A DNA stretch of 64,000 bases from Pseudomonas putida (GCF_028682395.1 NZ_JANHLC010000007.1:124001-188000), one strand, 5' to 3'. Counted from the first letter of the stretch, positions 15,969-25,071 are shown. Numbers and translations are program-made. Notes: generated by a model from the sequence alone, not told the origin.

Positions 15969-16465
15969 GCAGATGGCCCCTGGCACCGTGGGTGCTGGGG
16001 GCCAGGTGGATAACGCAGCAACACCTTTTCCATGATGATCGTGCGTTCGGCGCCATGGAACTCATCACGAACTACGTCGTAGCCCAGTGCGGCATAAAAC
16101 CCCTGGGCCGTCAGCGACGACGGCACGCGCAAGCGGTCGCAGCCCTGGTCGAGCGCGATGCGCTGGAGGTGCGCCATCAGTTGCTTGCCGATACCCAGGC
16201 CTTGCTGGCTGGGTTCGACAAACACGCTGCGCACCACGTCCTGGTCCAGGCTGGCCGTTGCCAGCACCTGGCCTGCGCCTATCGCCACGAAGACCTGACG
16301 CTGGGCCAGCCGTTGCAGGATGGCCTCGGGTGAGAAGTTGCGCGCTACTTGCGCGATGATCTCGGCCGAGTAGTCTTGGGCGTTGGATTGGCGCAGGGCG
16401 TTGATCACCACCCGGCTGATGGCCACGGCATCCTCGGGGGTGGCGGGTCGAATCAGATAGGGCAT
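15965..16465 (-). CDS. GNAT family N-acetyltransferase
   Basis: This 166-residue acetyltransferase has the acetyl-CoA-binding motif A (SVFVEPSQQGLGIGKQLMAH, with the Q-x-x-G-x-G/K loop) and a C-terminal motif B region ending GFYAALGY. ATG at 16465 gives the natural opening MPYLIRPATPEDA; the longer frame to 16612 adds proline/arginine-rich non-conserved sequence. It converges on the OsmC-YcaO gene with a four-base stop overlap. The substrate is not predictable. Confidence 0.9.
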   Translation of the reverse strand: MPYLIRPATPEDAVAISRVVINALRQSNAQDYSAEIIAQVARNFSPEAILQRLAQRQVFVAIGAGQVLATASLDQDVVRSVFVEPSQQGLGIGKQLMAHLQRIALDQGCDRLRVPSSLTAQGFYAALGYDVVRDEFHGAERTIIMEKVLLRYPPGPQHPRCQGPSA

Positions 16466-16514
16466 TGGTTGCGTTCCTTGTGCTGTGCCGACCCGGTCTC
16501 GGCGGCGCGGTCGC

Positions 16515-17423
16515 CTAGCGCTCGCGGGTCGCGGGATTGGGAATACGTTGCTCCAGCAGGGGGCTGGCCCATTCGACAAAGGCGCGCACCCGGGGTGACA
16601 GGTGCAGGGCATGGGGGGAGACCAGTTGGACCGGCAGGTCGAGGGGCTCGTAGTCCGTCAGTAGCCGGATCAAGCGCCCGTCGGCCAGTTCGTCCGCCAC
16701 CTGGTAATGCATCAGGCGGGTAATGCCCACGCCCTGGACGCACGCCAGGCTGGCGCTGCGCACCTGGTTACAGACCAGTCGCGGGCTGATCTCCTCGGCC
16801 CGTTCCTTTTCCGGGTAGCGGTAGTACCACTGCCGCCCCAGGGAGGCGATCGTGATGCAGCCGTGCTCATGCAGCGCGCCCGGCTGCTCGATGGCCGGGG
16901 CGTCGCGCAGATATTCGGGGCTGGCGCAGGTGACCAGGCGGGTGACGCCGACCTGGCGCGCGACCAGGTTTGAGTCGGGCAGGTGGCCGATACGCAGGGC
17001 CAGGTCCAGGCGCTCATCGAGCAAGGGGACGATCTGGTCATGCAGGATCAACTCGACGCGCATTTGCCCATGGGCCTTGAGAAAGGCATTGACGATGGGC
17101 GCCATATGGCGCTGCCCGAACTCTACCGGGGCGGTGATGCGTAGCAGGCCGTGCATCTGCTCATCACTGGCTTGCAGGCGCTGCTCCATCTCATCGAAAT
17201 CGGCCAGCATGCGCCGGCACCAGGCCAGGTATTCGCTGCCCTCATCGGTCAAGGCCATGCGCCGGGTGCTGCGGTTCAGCAGTCGCACGCCCAGATGGCG
17301 TTCCAGGGCCGCCAGCGAGCGCACCAGCGATGCCACCGATTGCCCGCTGCTCTCGGCGGCGGCACTGAGGCTACCGCTGTCGACGATCCGAACGAAGTTG
17401 GCCATGGCCTTGAGTCTGTCCAT
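16515..17423 (-). CDS. LysR family transcriptional regulator
   Basis: This regulator of about 302 residues has the N-terminal helix-turn-helix of the CrgA/DsdC-like subgroup (MDRLKAMANFVRIVDSGSLS, then AAAESSGQSVASLVRSLAAL) and a substrate-binding domain containing the LRITAPVEFG segment. ATG at 17423 is preferred to GTG at 17429. It is divergent from the VOC-GST pair across about 115 bases and is the likely controller of those two genes. The inducer is unknown. Confidence 0.9.
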   Translation of the reverse strand: MDRLKAMANFVRIVDSGSLSAAAESSGQSVASLVRSLAALERHLGVRLLNRSTRRMALTDEGSEYLAWCRRMLADFDEMEQRLQASDEQMHGLLRITAPVEFGQRHMAPIVNAFLKAHGQMRVELILHDQIVPLLDERLDLALRIGHLPDSNLVARQVGVTRLVTCASPEYLRDAPAIEQPGALHEHGCITIASLGRQWYYRYPEKERAEEISPRLVCNQVRSASLACVQGVGITRLMHYQVADELADGRLIRLLTDYEPLDLPVQLVSPHALHLSPRVRAFVEWASPLLEQRIPNPATRER

Positions 17424-17537
17424 TGTCACCCTGGGATTTGTGCGATTGCTGCATAGGTCTTGTCAGGTTTGCGCCATAGGTCAACGCCGACGGTTCAGGG
17501 ACACTGTGGCCACTGCCGTTACTTGGAGCAATCCCCC

Positions 17538-17966
17538 ATGAGCCTATTCCCTAACCCTGCACGGATTCTTGCCTACGACCATATCGGCATCCGGGTCAGC
17601 GACCAGGCTCGCGCCTTGGCGTTCTACCAGGCGCTGGGCTTTCGCGAGAGTGCGCGTTTTGCCCGCCATGAAGCCAACGAGATGCTGAGCCCGGATGGCG
17701 TACGGATCAACCTGATCTTCAATGGCGCCCGCCGGCCGCACGCGCACAATGTGCTGCTCGATGCGCCGGTCAAGCTGCCGGGGATGACGCACCCGGCGTT
17801 TATTGTCGATGATCTGCCGGCCTTCGCACATTGGCTGGACGCACAGGGCATCGCGATTACCGAAGGGCCCCATGCCATCGGCCCACGCAGGATTGCGCTG
17901 TTTATCCGCGATCCGGATGGCAATGTTCTTGAATTCAATCAACTGGTCGAGGGAGAAGGGCGATGA
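17538..17966 (+). CDS. VOC family (glyoxalase/bleomycin-resistance-like) protein
   Basis: This protein of about 142 residues has the vicinal-oxygen-chelate fold: YDHIGIRVSDQARALAFYQALG at the start supplies a metal-ligand His, and FIRDPDGNVLEF near the end supplies the Glu. ATG 17538 is chosen because it gives the family-typical opening just before the first motif. Its stop overlaps the GST start by ATGA, so it is coupled to that gene; together they suggest glutathione-linked handling of an electrophile. The exact substrate is unknown. Confidence 0.9.
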   Translation: MSLFPNPARILAYDHIGIRVSDQARALAFYQALGFRESARFARHEANEMLSPDGVRINLIFNGARRPHAHNVLLDAPVKLPGMTHPAFIVDDLPAFAHWLDAQGIAITEGPHAIGPRRIALFIRDPDGNVLEFNQLVEGEGR

Positions 17967-18550
17967 AACTGTACGATTTGCTGCCATCGGGCAACTGCTA
18001 CAAGGTAAGGCTGTTTGCCGCGCTGGCCAATATCGAGCTGGAGGTGGAGGCCGTGGATTTTCTGGGCGGTGCCCATAAGCAGCCACCGCTGCTGACGCTC
18101 AACCCGCTGGGCCAGTTACCGATTCTGGAAGATGGTCAGGTGGTGCTGCGTGACTCCCAGGCCATTCTGGTGTACCTGGCCGGTGAGTACGGTGGCCTGG
18201 CGTGGTGGCCGGCCGAGGCCCTGGGCCAGGCGCAGATTGTCCAGTGGCTGTCGTTTGCCGCCAATGAAGTCCAGCACAGCCTGAGTGCGGCGCGCCTGGT
18301 GCAGAAGTTCGGTTATGCCCTGAACCAGGCCGAGGCACTGGCCAAGGCGCCCGGGGTGCTGGGCATCCTGGACCGGCATCTGGCCCAGCACGACTGGCTG
18401 GCGATCGGCCGCCCGACCATCGCCGATTGCGCGGTCTACCCCTATGTGGTGCTCGCCCCGGAAGGCGGTGTGGACCTGACGCCCTATGCGCATGTGGCAC
18501 GCTGGGTGAAGCGGATCGAGGCGTTGCCCGGGTATCTGCCCAAGCCTTGA
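17963..18550 (+). CDS. Glutathione S-transferase family protein
   Basis: This 195-residue cytosolic enzyme has an N-terminal thioredoxin-like domain (MKLYDLLPSGNCYKVRLFAA with the catalytic-region Ser/Asn, cis-Pro in NPLGQLPILEDG, and the glutathione-binding DSQAILVYLA) and an all-helical C-terminal domain. It is translated from an ATG that overlaps the VOC stop codon. The gene pair is divergent from a LysR regulator, which probably controls it. Confidence 0.92.
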   Translation: MKLYDLLPSGNCYKVRLFAALANIELEVEAVDFLGGAHKQPPLLTLNPLGQLPILEDGQVVLRDSQAILVYLAGEYGGLAWWPAEALGQAQIVQWLSFAANEVQHSLSAARLVQKFGYALNQAEALAKAPGVLGILDRHLAQHDWLAIGRPTIADCAVYPYVVLAPEGGVDLTPYAHVARWVKRIEALPGYLPKP

Positions 18551-18580
18551 GTGCGGGTGAACGCCGGCGTGTCGCCGCCT

Positions 18581-18609
18581 GGCGGCTACGTTTCAAGCGC
18601 GTAGCCGCC
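18581..18609. repeat. Inverted repeat between convergent genes
   Basis: GGCGGCTACG at 18581-18590 is exactly inverted as CGTAGCCGCC at 18600-18609 with a nine-base loop. It lies between the GST gene and the convergent LysE gene and may act as a bidirectional transcription stop or be a REP-type element. Confidence 0.7.
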
Positions 18610-18685
18610 TACGGCAGTGCCTAGGGAGGATTTTTTCGCGGGTCTTGTGCCGCCAGGCCCTCACTCAGAGGCGCTGCCCCGATCA

Positions 18686-19291
18686 CTAGCGAATCGGCAG
18701 CAGCGCGCCAAAGGCGACGAAAAAACCGCCGCAGACGCGATTGAAGCGTCGGCCCGTGCGCGCCAGCCAGGGGCGCACGCGGTTGGCGGCGCTGGCCACC
18801 CCAAACTCCACCGCAAACTCGACCACGGCATAGGTCAGCGTCATGACCAGGGTCTGGAGCCACAGGTTCTGGTGCGGATCGATAAAGGGTGTGATGAACG
18901 CGGTGAAGAGCAGCAGCGCCTTGGGGTTGGAAATGGCGGACAGCAGGCCCTGGCGAAACAGCGACCAGTCGTTGGAGCTGGAAAGGTCGCCCAGGGCCAG
19001 GGTCACCGGTTCTGCTCGCCACAGATTGATGCCGAGCCAGATCAGGTAGAGCCCGCCGACGATCTTCAGCGCCGTCAGCCAGACCAGCGAGGTTTTCAGC
19101 AGAGCGCCCAGGCCGAGCACGCACAGCGCGATCATGGCGATAAAGCCCAGCACGCCGCCGCTAATCGTGAACAGGGTCTTGCGGTTGCCATGCAACGCAC
19201 CGTGGGTCAGTACGAGCAGCGCATTGGGGCCGGGCACGACAGCGATGCCAAAGCAGGTCAGCAGATACAGCAGCCAGATTTCGAATGGCAT
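18686..19291 (-). CDS. LysE family amino acid exporter
   Basis: This 201-residue inner-membrane protein has about six hydrophobic helices and the LysE/RhtB signature VPGPNALLVLTHG near residues 20-33. ATG at 19291 has GGAG upstream in CTGGAGACCCC; the longer frame to 19537 adds a polar non-conserved leader. It is divergent from a LysR regulator 121 bases away, the classical lysE-lysG arrangement, so it is probably induced by the amino acid it exports. Confidence 0.92.
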   Translation of the reverse strand: MPFEIWLLYLLTCFGIAVVPGPNALLVLTHGALHGNRKTLFTISGGVLGFIAMIALCVLGLGALLKTSLVWLTALKIVGGLYLIWLGINLWRAEPVTLALGDLSSSNDWSLFRQGLLSAISNPKALLLFTAFITPFIDPHQNLWLQTLVMTLTYAVVEFAVEFGVASAANRVRPWLARTGRRFNRVCGGFFVAFGALLPIR

Positions 19292-19412
19292 GGGGTCTCC
19301 AGAATAAACGCTGCCCGTGGCGCGCCGATGGATCATGCAAAGTCTGGGACTGGACGAAAAGCGCAGATTATGGCAATCAGCTATTTGTTTTTCGAATAAT
19401 GGAGTGGCATCG

Positions 19413-20282
19413 ATGTCGCCTCGCGATTTACAGATCGATTGGCTTAAGTGCTTTGTCGCCGTGGTTGATACCGGCTCGTTGTCCAATGCCGCCAGTGAGG
19501 TGCACCGGTCGCAATCGGCGGTCAGCATGCAGCTCAAGAAACTCGAAGCGGCGCTCGGCCGGCAGGTGCTGAGCCGCGGCCCACGGCACCTGCACTTGAC
19601 CGAGGAGGGGCAAACGCTGCTCGGCTATGCGCGGCGCCTGCTGGCGTTGCATGCCGAAACGCAGGCCGCGTTTTGGGGGGAGGGGTTGACCGGGCGAATC
19701 CGTCTGGGCGTCGCGGAAGACTATGTGGCGCACTATCTGACCCCGGTGTTGAAGCGGTTTGCCCCGCGTCATGGCGGCGTTGAAATCGAGCTGACCTGCG
19801 AGCAGTCCACCACACTGATTCCACGGGTGCTCAGCGGTGACCTGGACCTGGCGCTGGTGTCGCGGGACAACCCCCGTCGTGGCGCTTTTCTGTTCCAGGA
19901 GCCCATGGTCTGGGTCGGGTCTGCGCAGTTCGATCTATGGCGGCGCGACCCCTTGCCAATTGCCGTCTACGAGGCGGCCAGCCTGGCCCGGCGCTGCGCC
20001 GTCAACAGCCTGGCCCTGCAAGGGCGGCGCTACACGGTGGTGTACAACAGTTCGAGCCTGGCCGGGCAGATCGCCGCCGTCGAGAGCGGCATCGCCGTGG
20101 CCGTGCTGACCCGTTGCACCGTGCCGCCTCACTTGCAGATTCTGGGGCGTGAACAGGATCTGGGGCCCTTGGACTCCATGGATGTGGCGGTCTATCGCAG
20201 CAAGGCGTCGCAGGGCTCCAAGGCGGTGGATAGCCTGAGAAACTTCCTGATCCGCGCGCTGGCCTCGTCGGCGGGGGCGTGA
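19413..20282 (+). CDS. LysR family regulator of the divergent LysE exporter
   Basis: This protein of about 289 residues has an N-terminal HTH (IDWLKCFVAVVDTGSLSNAA, then SEVHRSQSAVSMQLKKLE) and a ligand-binding domain. GGAG at 19401-19404 supports ATG 19413 over the upstream frame start at 19317. The divergent position next to a LysE-type exporter suggests LysG-like control: activation of export when the amino acid accumulates (inference from arrangement). Confidence 0.88.
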   Translation: MSPRDLQIDWLKCFVAVVDTGSLSNAASEVHRSQSAVSMQLKKLEAALGRQVLSRGPRHLHLTEEGQTLLGYARRLLALHAETQAAFWGEGLTGRIRLGVAEDYVAHYLTPVLKRFAPRHGGVEIELTCEQSTTLIPRVLSGDLDLALVSRDNPRRGAFLFQEPMVWVGSAQFDLWRRDPLPIAVYEAASLARRCAVNSLALQGRRYTVVYNSSSLAGQIAAVESGIAVAVLTRCTVPPHLQILGREQDLGPLDSMDVAVYRSKASQGSKAVDSLRNFLIRALASSAGA

Positions 20283-20343
20283 GTCAGCGGATTGTTCCGC
20301 GCGCAAGGCCAAGCGTATTGGTCACTCACCCGGCTTGTATAGG

Positions 20344-20390
20344 TATAGGGGGTATGCCTATCATGGCGTCTCTATAGGGGGGGGTATACC
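20344..20390 (+). promoter_or_regulatory. G-tract operators for the DmeR repressor
   Basis: Two sites of the form TATA-G(n)-TAT(A) lie at 20344-20355 (five Gs) and 20373-20388 (eight Gs). The A/T-flanked G-tract is the hallmark of RcnR/FrmR-type operators. The second site ends two bases before the start codon, and its G-run is spaced as the Shine-Dalgarno, so repressor binding would also cover the ribosome-binding DNA. Confidence 0.7.
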
Positions 20391-20666
20391 ATGAGCCATA
20401 TTGCGGCCAACAAAGATGATCTTCTCAAGCGGGTCAAACGTATTGCCGGGCAGATCCAGGCCGTTGAACGTGCCCTGGAGTCCGATAGCGATTGCGCCAA
20501 GACGCTGCACCTGGTGGCGGCCACTCGCGGGGCCATCAATGGGCTGATGGAGGAAATCATCGAGGAGCATGCCCGTGAACACGTCGCGAACCCGGCGCTC
20601 AGCGCAGAGGCGCGTAACAAGGGCGTGGAAGAGCTGCTTGAAGCCATTCGCCGTTATTCCAAGTGA
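20391..20666 (+). CDS. dmeR: RcnR/FrmR-family metal-sensing repressor
   Basis: This 91-residue all-helical repressor of the DUF156 family has His3, Cys35, His60 and His64, exactly the four positions that bind Ni/Co in E. coli RcnR. Formaldehyde-sensing FrmR shares the Cys but not this His set. The gene sits 13 bases before dmeF, as in known dmeR-dmeF pairs, and its own promoter carries two G-tract operators, so it should repress both genes until Co(II) or Ni(II) binds. Confidence 0.9.
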   Translation: MSHIAANKDDLLKRVKRIAGQIQAVERALESDSDCAKTLHLVAATRGAINGLMEEIIEEHAREHVANPALSAEARNKGVEELLEAIRRYSK

Positions 20667-20679
20667 CAGGTGCCCCGCC

Positions 20680-21621
20680 ATGAATCACGCCCCGATCAGC
20701 CATGCACACGTACACGACCACGTCTTTCTCGGCGCAGCGCACGAGGAAAATGCCCGGCGCACCCTGTGGGTCGTGGCACTCACGGTGGTGATGATGGTGG
20801 GCGAGATCGCCGCCGGCTACATCACCGGCTCGATGGCCCTACTGGCCGATGGATTCCATATGGCGACCCATGCCGGCGCCCTGGGTATCGCGGCGGCGGC
20901 CTATGGCTACGCCAGGCGCCATGCCACCAGCCAGCGCTACAGCTTCGGCACCGGCAAGGTAGGGGACCTGGGCGGGTTTGCCTCTGCGCTTATCCTGGGC
21001 CTGGTGGCCCTGGCCATCGGCGTCGAGTCGGTGATGCGCCTGCTGCAGCCGAGCGCAGTGCAATTCGGCACCGCCACGTTGATCGCCGTGGTCGGCTTGC
21101 TCGTCAATATCATCAGCGCCGTGCTGCTGGGCCATGGGCACAGTCACCGCCACGCTGATCAGCATGATCAACACGGTCATAGTCATGCCCATGCCCAGCA
21201 TGGCAGCGATAACAACCTGAGGTCGGCCTATGTCCATGTGATCGCAGACGCGCTGACCTCCGTACTGGCCATTGTGGCTTTGCTGGCGGGCCGTTACCTG
21301 GGATGGGTCTGGCTGGACCCAGTCATGGGGATTGTCGGGGCCGTGGTCATTGCGCGTTGGGCGTGGAGCCTGCTGCGGGTGACCTCGGGGGTGCTGCTGG
21401 ATCAAACGGATGAGCACGTTGCCGGGGAAATCCGCGAGTTGGTCGAGACGCCAGGCGATGCGACCATCACCGACTTGCATGTCTGGCGGGTCGGTCCGCA
21501 GGCGCATGCGGCGATTGTCAGTGTGATCGGTAGCGCCTCGGCGAGCGCCGAGAGCATCCGTGAGCGGCTTAAGCCGGTTCATGAAATCAGCCATCTGACG
21601 GTCGAATTCCGCCCGACGTAG
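20680..21621 (+). CDS. dmeF: CDF family Co/Ni efflux transporter DmeF
   Basis: This 313-residue cation diffusion facilitator is an inner-membrane antiporter exporting divalent cobalt/nickel. It has six hydrophobic helices, metal-site motifs in helix 2 (ALLADGFHMATHAG) and helix 5 (AYVHVIADALTSV), and a cytosolic His-rich loop at about residues 150-175. A short C-terminal domain follows (DATITDLHVWRVG). ATG 20680 directly follows dmeR; the longer frame from 20569 lies inside dmeR. The His-rich N-terminus (HAHVHDHVF) is also DmeF-like. The order dmeR-dmeF supports Co/Ni rather than Zn. Confidence 0.92.
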   Translation: MNHAPISHAHVHDHVFLGAAHEENARRTLWVVALTVVMMVGEIAAGYITGSMALLADGFHMATHAGALGIAAAAYGYARRHATSQRYSFGTGKVGDLGGFASALILGLVALAIGVESVMRLLQPSAVQFGTATLIAVVGLLVNIISAVLLGHGHSHRHADQHDQHGHSHAHAQHGSDNNLRSAYVHVIADALTSVLAIVALLAGRYLGWVWLDPVMGIVGAVVIARWAWSLLRVTSGVLLDQTDEHVAGEIRELVETPGDATITDLHVWRVGPQAHAAIVSVIGSASASAESIRERLKPVHEISHLTVEFRPT

Positions 21622-21693
21622 CTGATCTGGCGAGGCCCGGCAGCGGCCCAGTGCTGCAATAGGGCTGGGTCTAAAGCATCGGTGCGCAGCGGC

Positions 21694-22614
21694 TTAGTCG
21701 CGCGCGCTGCTGACGCCTTCCAGCGTGGTAAACGAGGTGTCCTTGGCCGTCAGCAGAAAATCCTTCATGTAGGGCGTGTCGAGCATATCGCTGCGCACCG
21801 CTGCATACAGGGTCGCGAACAGGCCTTTGTCGCCCAGGCGGCGGGCGGTGACATAGCCGCGCGAGCTGTATTCATGAAGCGCCCAGTTGGGCAGGCAACA
21901 TACCCCACGGCCCGAGGCCACCCATTGCATCATCATCACGGTCAGTTCCGAGGTGCGGATCTGTGCCGGTTCGATATCCGCCGGGTCGAGAAAACGGCTG
22001 AAGATATCCAGCCGATTGCGCTCTACCGGGTAGGTGATCAGTGTCAGGGGCTGCAGGTCGATGGGGTTGATCACGCTCTGGGCGGCCAGGGCATGCTGGT
22101 TGTCTATCGCCAGCAGGGCTTCATAGGTGAACAGCGGGACATAGGTGATGCCGCTGATGGGCAGCGGGTCGGAGCTCACCACCAGGTCCAGGCTGCCACG
22201 CGCCAGGGCGGGCAGGGGGTCGAAGGAGAAGCCCGAGGCCAGGTCCAGTTCCACTTCCGGCCAGGCGCTGCGAAATTCGTCGATGGTCGGCATCAACCAC
22301 TGAAAGCAGCTGTGGCATTCAATGGCCATGTGCAGGCGACCCGCCGTGCCGCCCGCCAGCCGGCCGAAATCGCGCTCGGCTTCACGCAGCAGCGGCAGCA
22401 CGTCATCCGCCAGCTTGAGCATGCGCAGGCCCGCGCTGGTAAAGCGCATGGGTTTGGATTTACGCATGAAGAGGGTCATGCCCAAGCGCTCTTCCAGCTC
22501 CTTGAGCTGGTGGGAGATGGCCGACTGGGTCAGGTGCAGACGTTCGGCGGTCTCGACCAGGCTGCTGGTGTCGCGCATGGCCTGCACGGTTTTGAGGTGA
22601 CGAATATCGATCAT
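21694..22614 (-). CDS. metR: MetR, LysR-type activator of methionine biosynthesis
   Basis: This 306-residue LysR-type regulator opens MIDIRHLKTVQAMRDTSSLV and continues AERLHLTQSAISHQLKELEE, the conserved HTH of MetR. Homocysteine is the co-inducer in the family. ATG 22614 is the family start; the longer frame to 22704 runs back into the metE leader. It is divergent from metE across 104 bases, the standard metR-metE arrangement, in which MetR activates metE and represses itself. Confidence 0.93.
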   Translation of the reverse strand: MIDIRHLKTVQAMRDTSSLVETAERLHLTQSAISHQLKELEERLGMTLFMRKSKPMRFTSAGLRMLKLADDVLPLLREAERDFGRLAGGTAGRLHMAIECHSCFQWLMPTIDEFRSAWPEVELDLASGFSFDPLPALARGSLDLVVSSDPLPISGITYVPLFTYEALLAIDNQHALAAQSVINPIDLQPLTLITYPVERNRLDIFSRFLDPADIEPAQIRTSELTVMMMQWVASGRGVCCLPNWALHEYSSRGYVTARRLGDKGLFATLYAAVRSDMLDTPYMKDFLLTAKDTSFTTLEGVSSARD

Positions 22615-22651
22615 GTTTAATGAAAGAAACTTGTGTTGATCAGGAGGAAAA

Positions 22652-22664
22652 TGAGTTTGTCTCA
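22652..22664. promoter_or_regulatory. Candidate MetR-binding dyad
   Basis: TGAG-TTTGT-CTCA forms a 4+5+4 palindrome in the metR-metE spacer. The MetR consensus is TGAA-N5-TTCA, so this matches in layout with one change per half-site. A second TGAA lies at 22621-22624. Confidence 0.45.
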
Positions 22665-22718
22665 CTATGGAGCAAATGTCGACAATGGCCGCCATCAAAC
22701 ACATTGGAGTTATTTGTC

Positions 22719-25007
22719 ATGGCTTTGGCCCATTCCCTAGGATTTCCGCGCATTGGTCGCGACCGCGAACTGAAGAAGGCCCAGGAAGCGTTCTGGAAGG
22801 GCGAACTGAATGAAGCCGGCCTGCGCGCCGTCGGCGCCGAGCTGCGCAAGACCCACTGGGAGCTGCAGAAAAACGCCGGGATCGAGCTGCTGCCGGTCGG
22901 CGACTTTGCCTGGTACGACCAGGTGCTGACCCACTCGCTGATGTTCGGGGTGATCCCCGAGCGTTTCCGCCCGCACGATGGCAAGGCCACTCTGCAGACC
23001 CTGTTCGGCATGGCCCGTGGCGTCAGCGCCAGTTGCTGCGGCGGGGCCCACGCCCAGGAAATGACCAAGTGGTTCGACACCAACTACCACTACCTGGTCC
23101 CGGAATTCAGCGCCGACCAACAGTTCCAGCTGGGCTGGGAGCAGTTGTTCGAAGAGGTGGCCGAGGCCAAGGCCCTGGGGCATAACGTCAAGCCGGTGGT
23201 GATCGGGCCGCTGACCTATCTGTGGCTGGGCAAGGCCAAGGGCGGCGAGTTCGACAAACTGGACCTGCTGGAGCGCCTGCTGCCGCTCTATGGGCAGATC
23301 TTCCAGCGCCTGGCCGCCCAGGGTGTCGAGTGGGTGCAGATCGACGAGCCGATCCTGGTGCTCGACCTGCCCCAGGAGTGGCGGACCGCGTTTGAACGCG
23401 CCTATAACCATATCCAGCGCGAGCCGCTGAAAAAGTTGGTCGCCACCTACTTTGGCGGTTTGGAAGAGAACCTCGGCCTGGCCGCCAATCTGCCGGTCGA
23501 TGGCCTGCATATCGACCTGGTGCGTGCGCCGGAGCAGTACCCGATCATTCTCGACCGCCTGCCGGCGTATAAAGTGCTGTCCCTGGGCGTGGTCAATGGC
23601 CGTAATGTCTGGCGCTGCGACCTGGAGAAGGCCCTGGCGACGTTGCAACATGCCAACGAGCGCCTGGGCGAGCGGCTGTGGGTCGCGCCGTCCTGCTCGC
23701 TGCTGCACAGCCCGGTGGACCTGGGCCGTGAAGACCAGCTCGATGCCGAGTTGAAAAGCTGGCTGGCTTTTGCCGTGCAAAAGTGCGAAGAAGTGGCGAT
23801 CCTGGCCAAGGCCGTCAACCAACCGCAAGCGGCAGACTTACGCCAGGCCCTGGCGCAAAGCCGCGCCATACAGGCCAGCCGTGCGGCTTCGCCACGGATT
23901 CACAAGCCGGCCGTGCAGGCCCGCGTCGCCGCTGTGACCGCCGCCGACAGCCAGCGCCAGGCACCGTTTGCCCAGCGCATCGAAGCCCAGCGGGCGCGCC
24001 TGCAATTACCGGCTTTCCCAACGACCACCATCGGTTCGTTCCCGCAGACGGCGGCCATCCGCCTGGCGCGCCAGTCGTTCAAGCAGGGCAAGTTGAGCGA
24101 AGCCGAATACACCGAAGCCATGCACAGCGAAATCCGCCATGCGGTGCAGGTGCAGGAACGCCTGGGCCTGGATGTGCTGGTGCACGGCGAGGCCGAGCGC
24201 AATGACATGGTCGAGTACTTTGCTGAGCAGCTCGATGGCTATGTCTTCAGCCGTTTTGGCTGGGTCCAGAGCTACGGTTCGCGGTGCGTGAAGCCGGCGG
24301 TGATCTTTGGTGACCTGAGCCGTCCGAAAGCCATGACCGTGGCGTGGATCCGCTACGCCCAAGGCCTGACCGACAAGGTGATGAAGGGCATGCTGACCGG
24401 CCCGGTGACCATGCTGATGTGGTCCTTCCCCCGTGAAGACGTGAGCCGCGAAGTGCAGGCCCGGCAATTGGCCCTGGCCATTCGCGACGAAGTGCTGGAC
24501 CTCGAAGCGGCCGGTATCAAGGTGGTGCAGATCGACGAAGCGGCATTTCGCGAGGGCCTGCCGTTGCGCCGCGCGCAGTGGCAGCACTACCTGGACTGGG
24601 CGACCGAAGTGTTCCGCCTGTGCGCCTCGGGCGTGCGCGATGAAACCCAGATCCACACCCATATGTGCTACAGCGAATTCAACGATGTGATCGAGTCCAT
24701 CGCCGCGATGGATGCGGATGTGATCACCATCGAGACATCGCGTTCGGATATGGAGCTGCTGGACGCGTTCGAAGCCTTCGCCTACCCGAACGAGATCGGC
24801 CCGGGGGTCTACGATATCCACTCGCCACGCGTCCCGGATGCCTCGGAGATGGCCAACCTGCTGCGCAAGGCGGCCCAGCGTATTCCGGCCGAGCGGTTGT
24901 GGGTCAACCCGGACTGCGGCCTGAAAACCCGCGGCTGGCCTGAAACCGAAGCGGCGCTGGTGCATATGGTCAGTGCGGCCCGTCAGCTGCGCAAGGAGTT
25001 AGCGTAA
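22719..25007 (+). CDS. metE: Cobalamin-independent methionine synthase MetE
   Basis: This 762-residue enzyme transfers the methyl group of 5-methyltetrahydropteroyl-triglutamate to homocysteine, the last step of methionine synthesis. It is a double (beta/alpha)8 barrel protein: residues from MALAHSLGFPRIGRDRELKK form the N-terminal barrel, and the C-terminal barrel starts near TTIGSFPQT. The zinc/homocysteine ligands are visible as His and Cys in THMCYSEFND and Cys in NPDCGLKTRGW. ATG 22719 with GGAG at 22706-22709 is preferred to the longer frame from 22620. The gene is divergent from metR and ends at a strong terminator. Confidence 0.96.
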   Translation: MALAHSLGFPRIGRDRELKKAQEAFWKGELNEAGLRAVGAELRKTHWELQKNAGIELLPVGDFAWYDQVLTHSLMFGVIPERFRPHDGKATLQTLFGMARGVSASCCGGAHAQEMTKWFDTNYHYLVPEFSADQQFQLGWEQLFEEVAEAKALGHNVKPVVIGPLTYLWLGKAKGGEFDKLDLLERLLPLYGQIFQRLAAQGVEWVQIDEPILVLDLPQEWRTAFERAYNHIQREPLKKLVATYFGGLEENLGLAANLPVDGLHIDLVRAPEQYPIILDRLPAYKVLSLGVVNGRNVWRCDLEKALATLQHANERLGERLWVAPSCSLLHSPVDLGREDQLDAELKSWLAFAVQKCEEVAILAKAVNQPQAADLRQALAQSRAIQASRAASPRIHKPAVQARVAAVTAADSQRQAPFAQRIEAQRARLQLPAFPTTTIGSFPQTAAIRLARQSFKQGKLSEAEYTEAMHSEIRHAVQVQERLGLDVLVHGEAERNDMVEYFAEQLDGYVFSRFGWVQSYGSRCVKPAVIFGDLSRPKAMTVAWIRYAQGLTDKVMKGMLTGPVTMLMWSFPREDVSREVQARQLALAIRDEVLDLEAAGIKVVQIDEAAFREGLPLRRAQWQHYLDWATEVFRLCASGVRDETQIHTHMCYSEFNDVIESIAAMDADVITIETSRSDMELLDAFEAFAYPNEIGPGVYDIHSPRVPDASEMANLLRKAAQRIPAERLWVNPDCGLKTRGWPETEAALVHMVSAARQLRKELA

Positions 25008-25032
25008 CGCCTTGCGGCCACTGGCCTGAACC

Positions 25033-25071
25033 GCCAGCCGCGGCCCTTTTCAGGGTGGCGGCTGGCTTTTT
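25033..25071 (+). terminator. metE rho-independent terminator
   Basis: GCCAGCCGC at 25033-25041 pairs with GCGGCTGGC at 25058-25066, followed by five Ts. It lies 25 bases after the metE stop. Confidence 0.85.
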
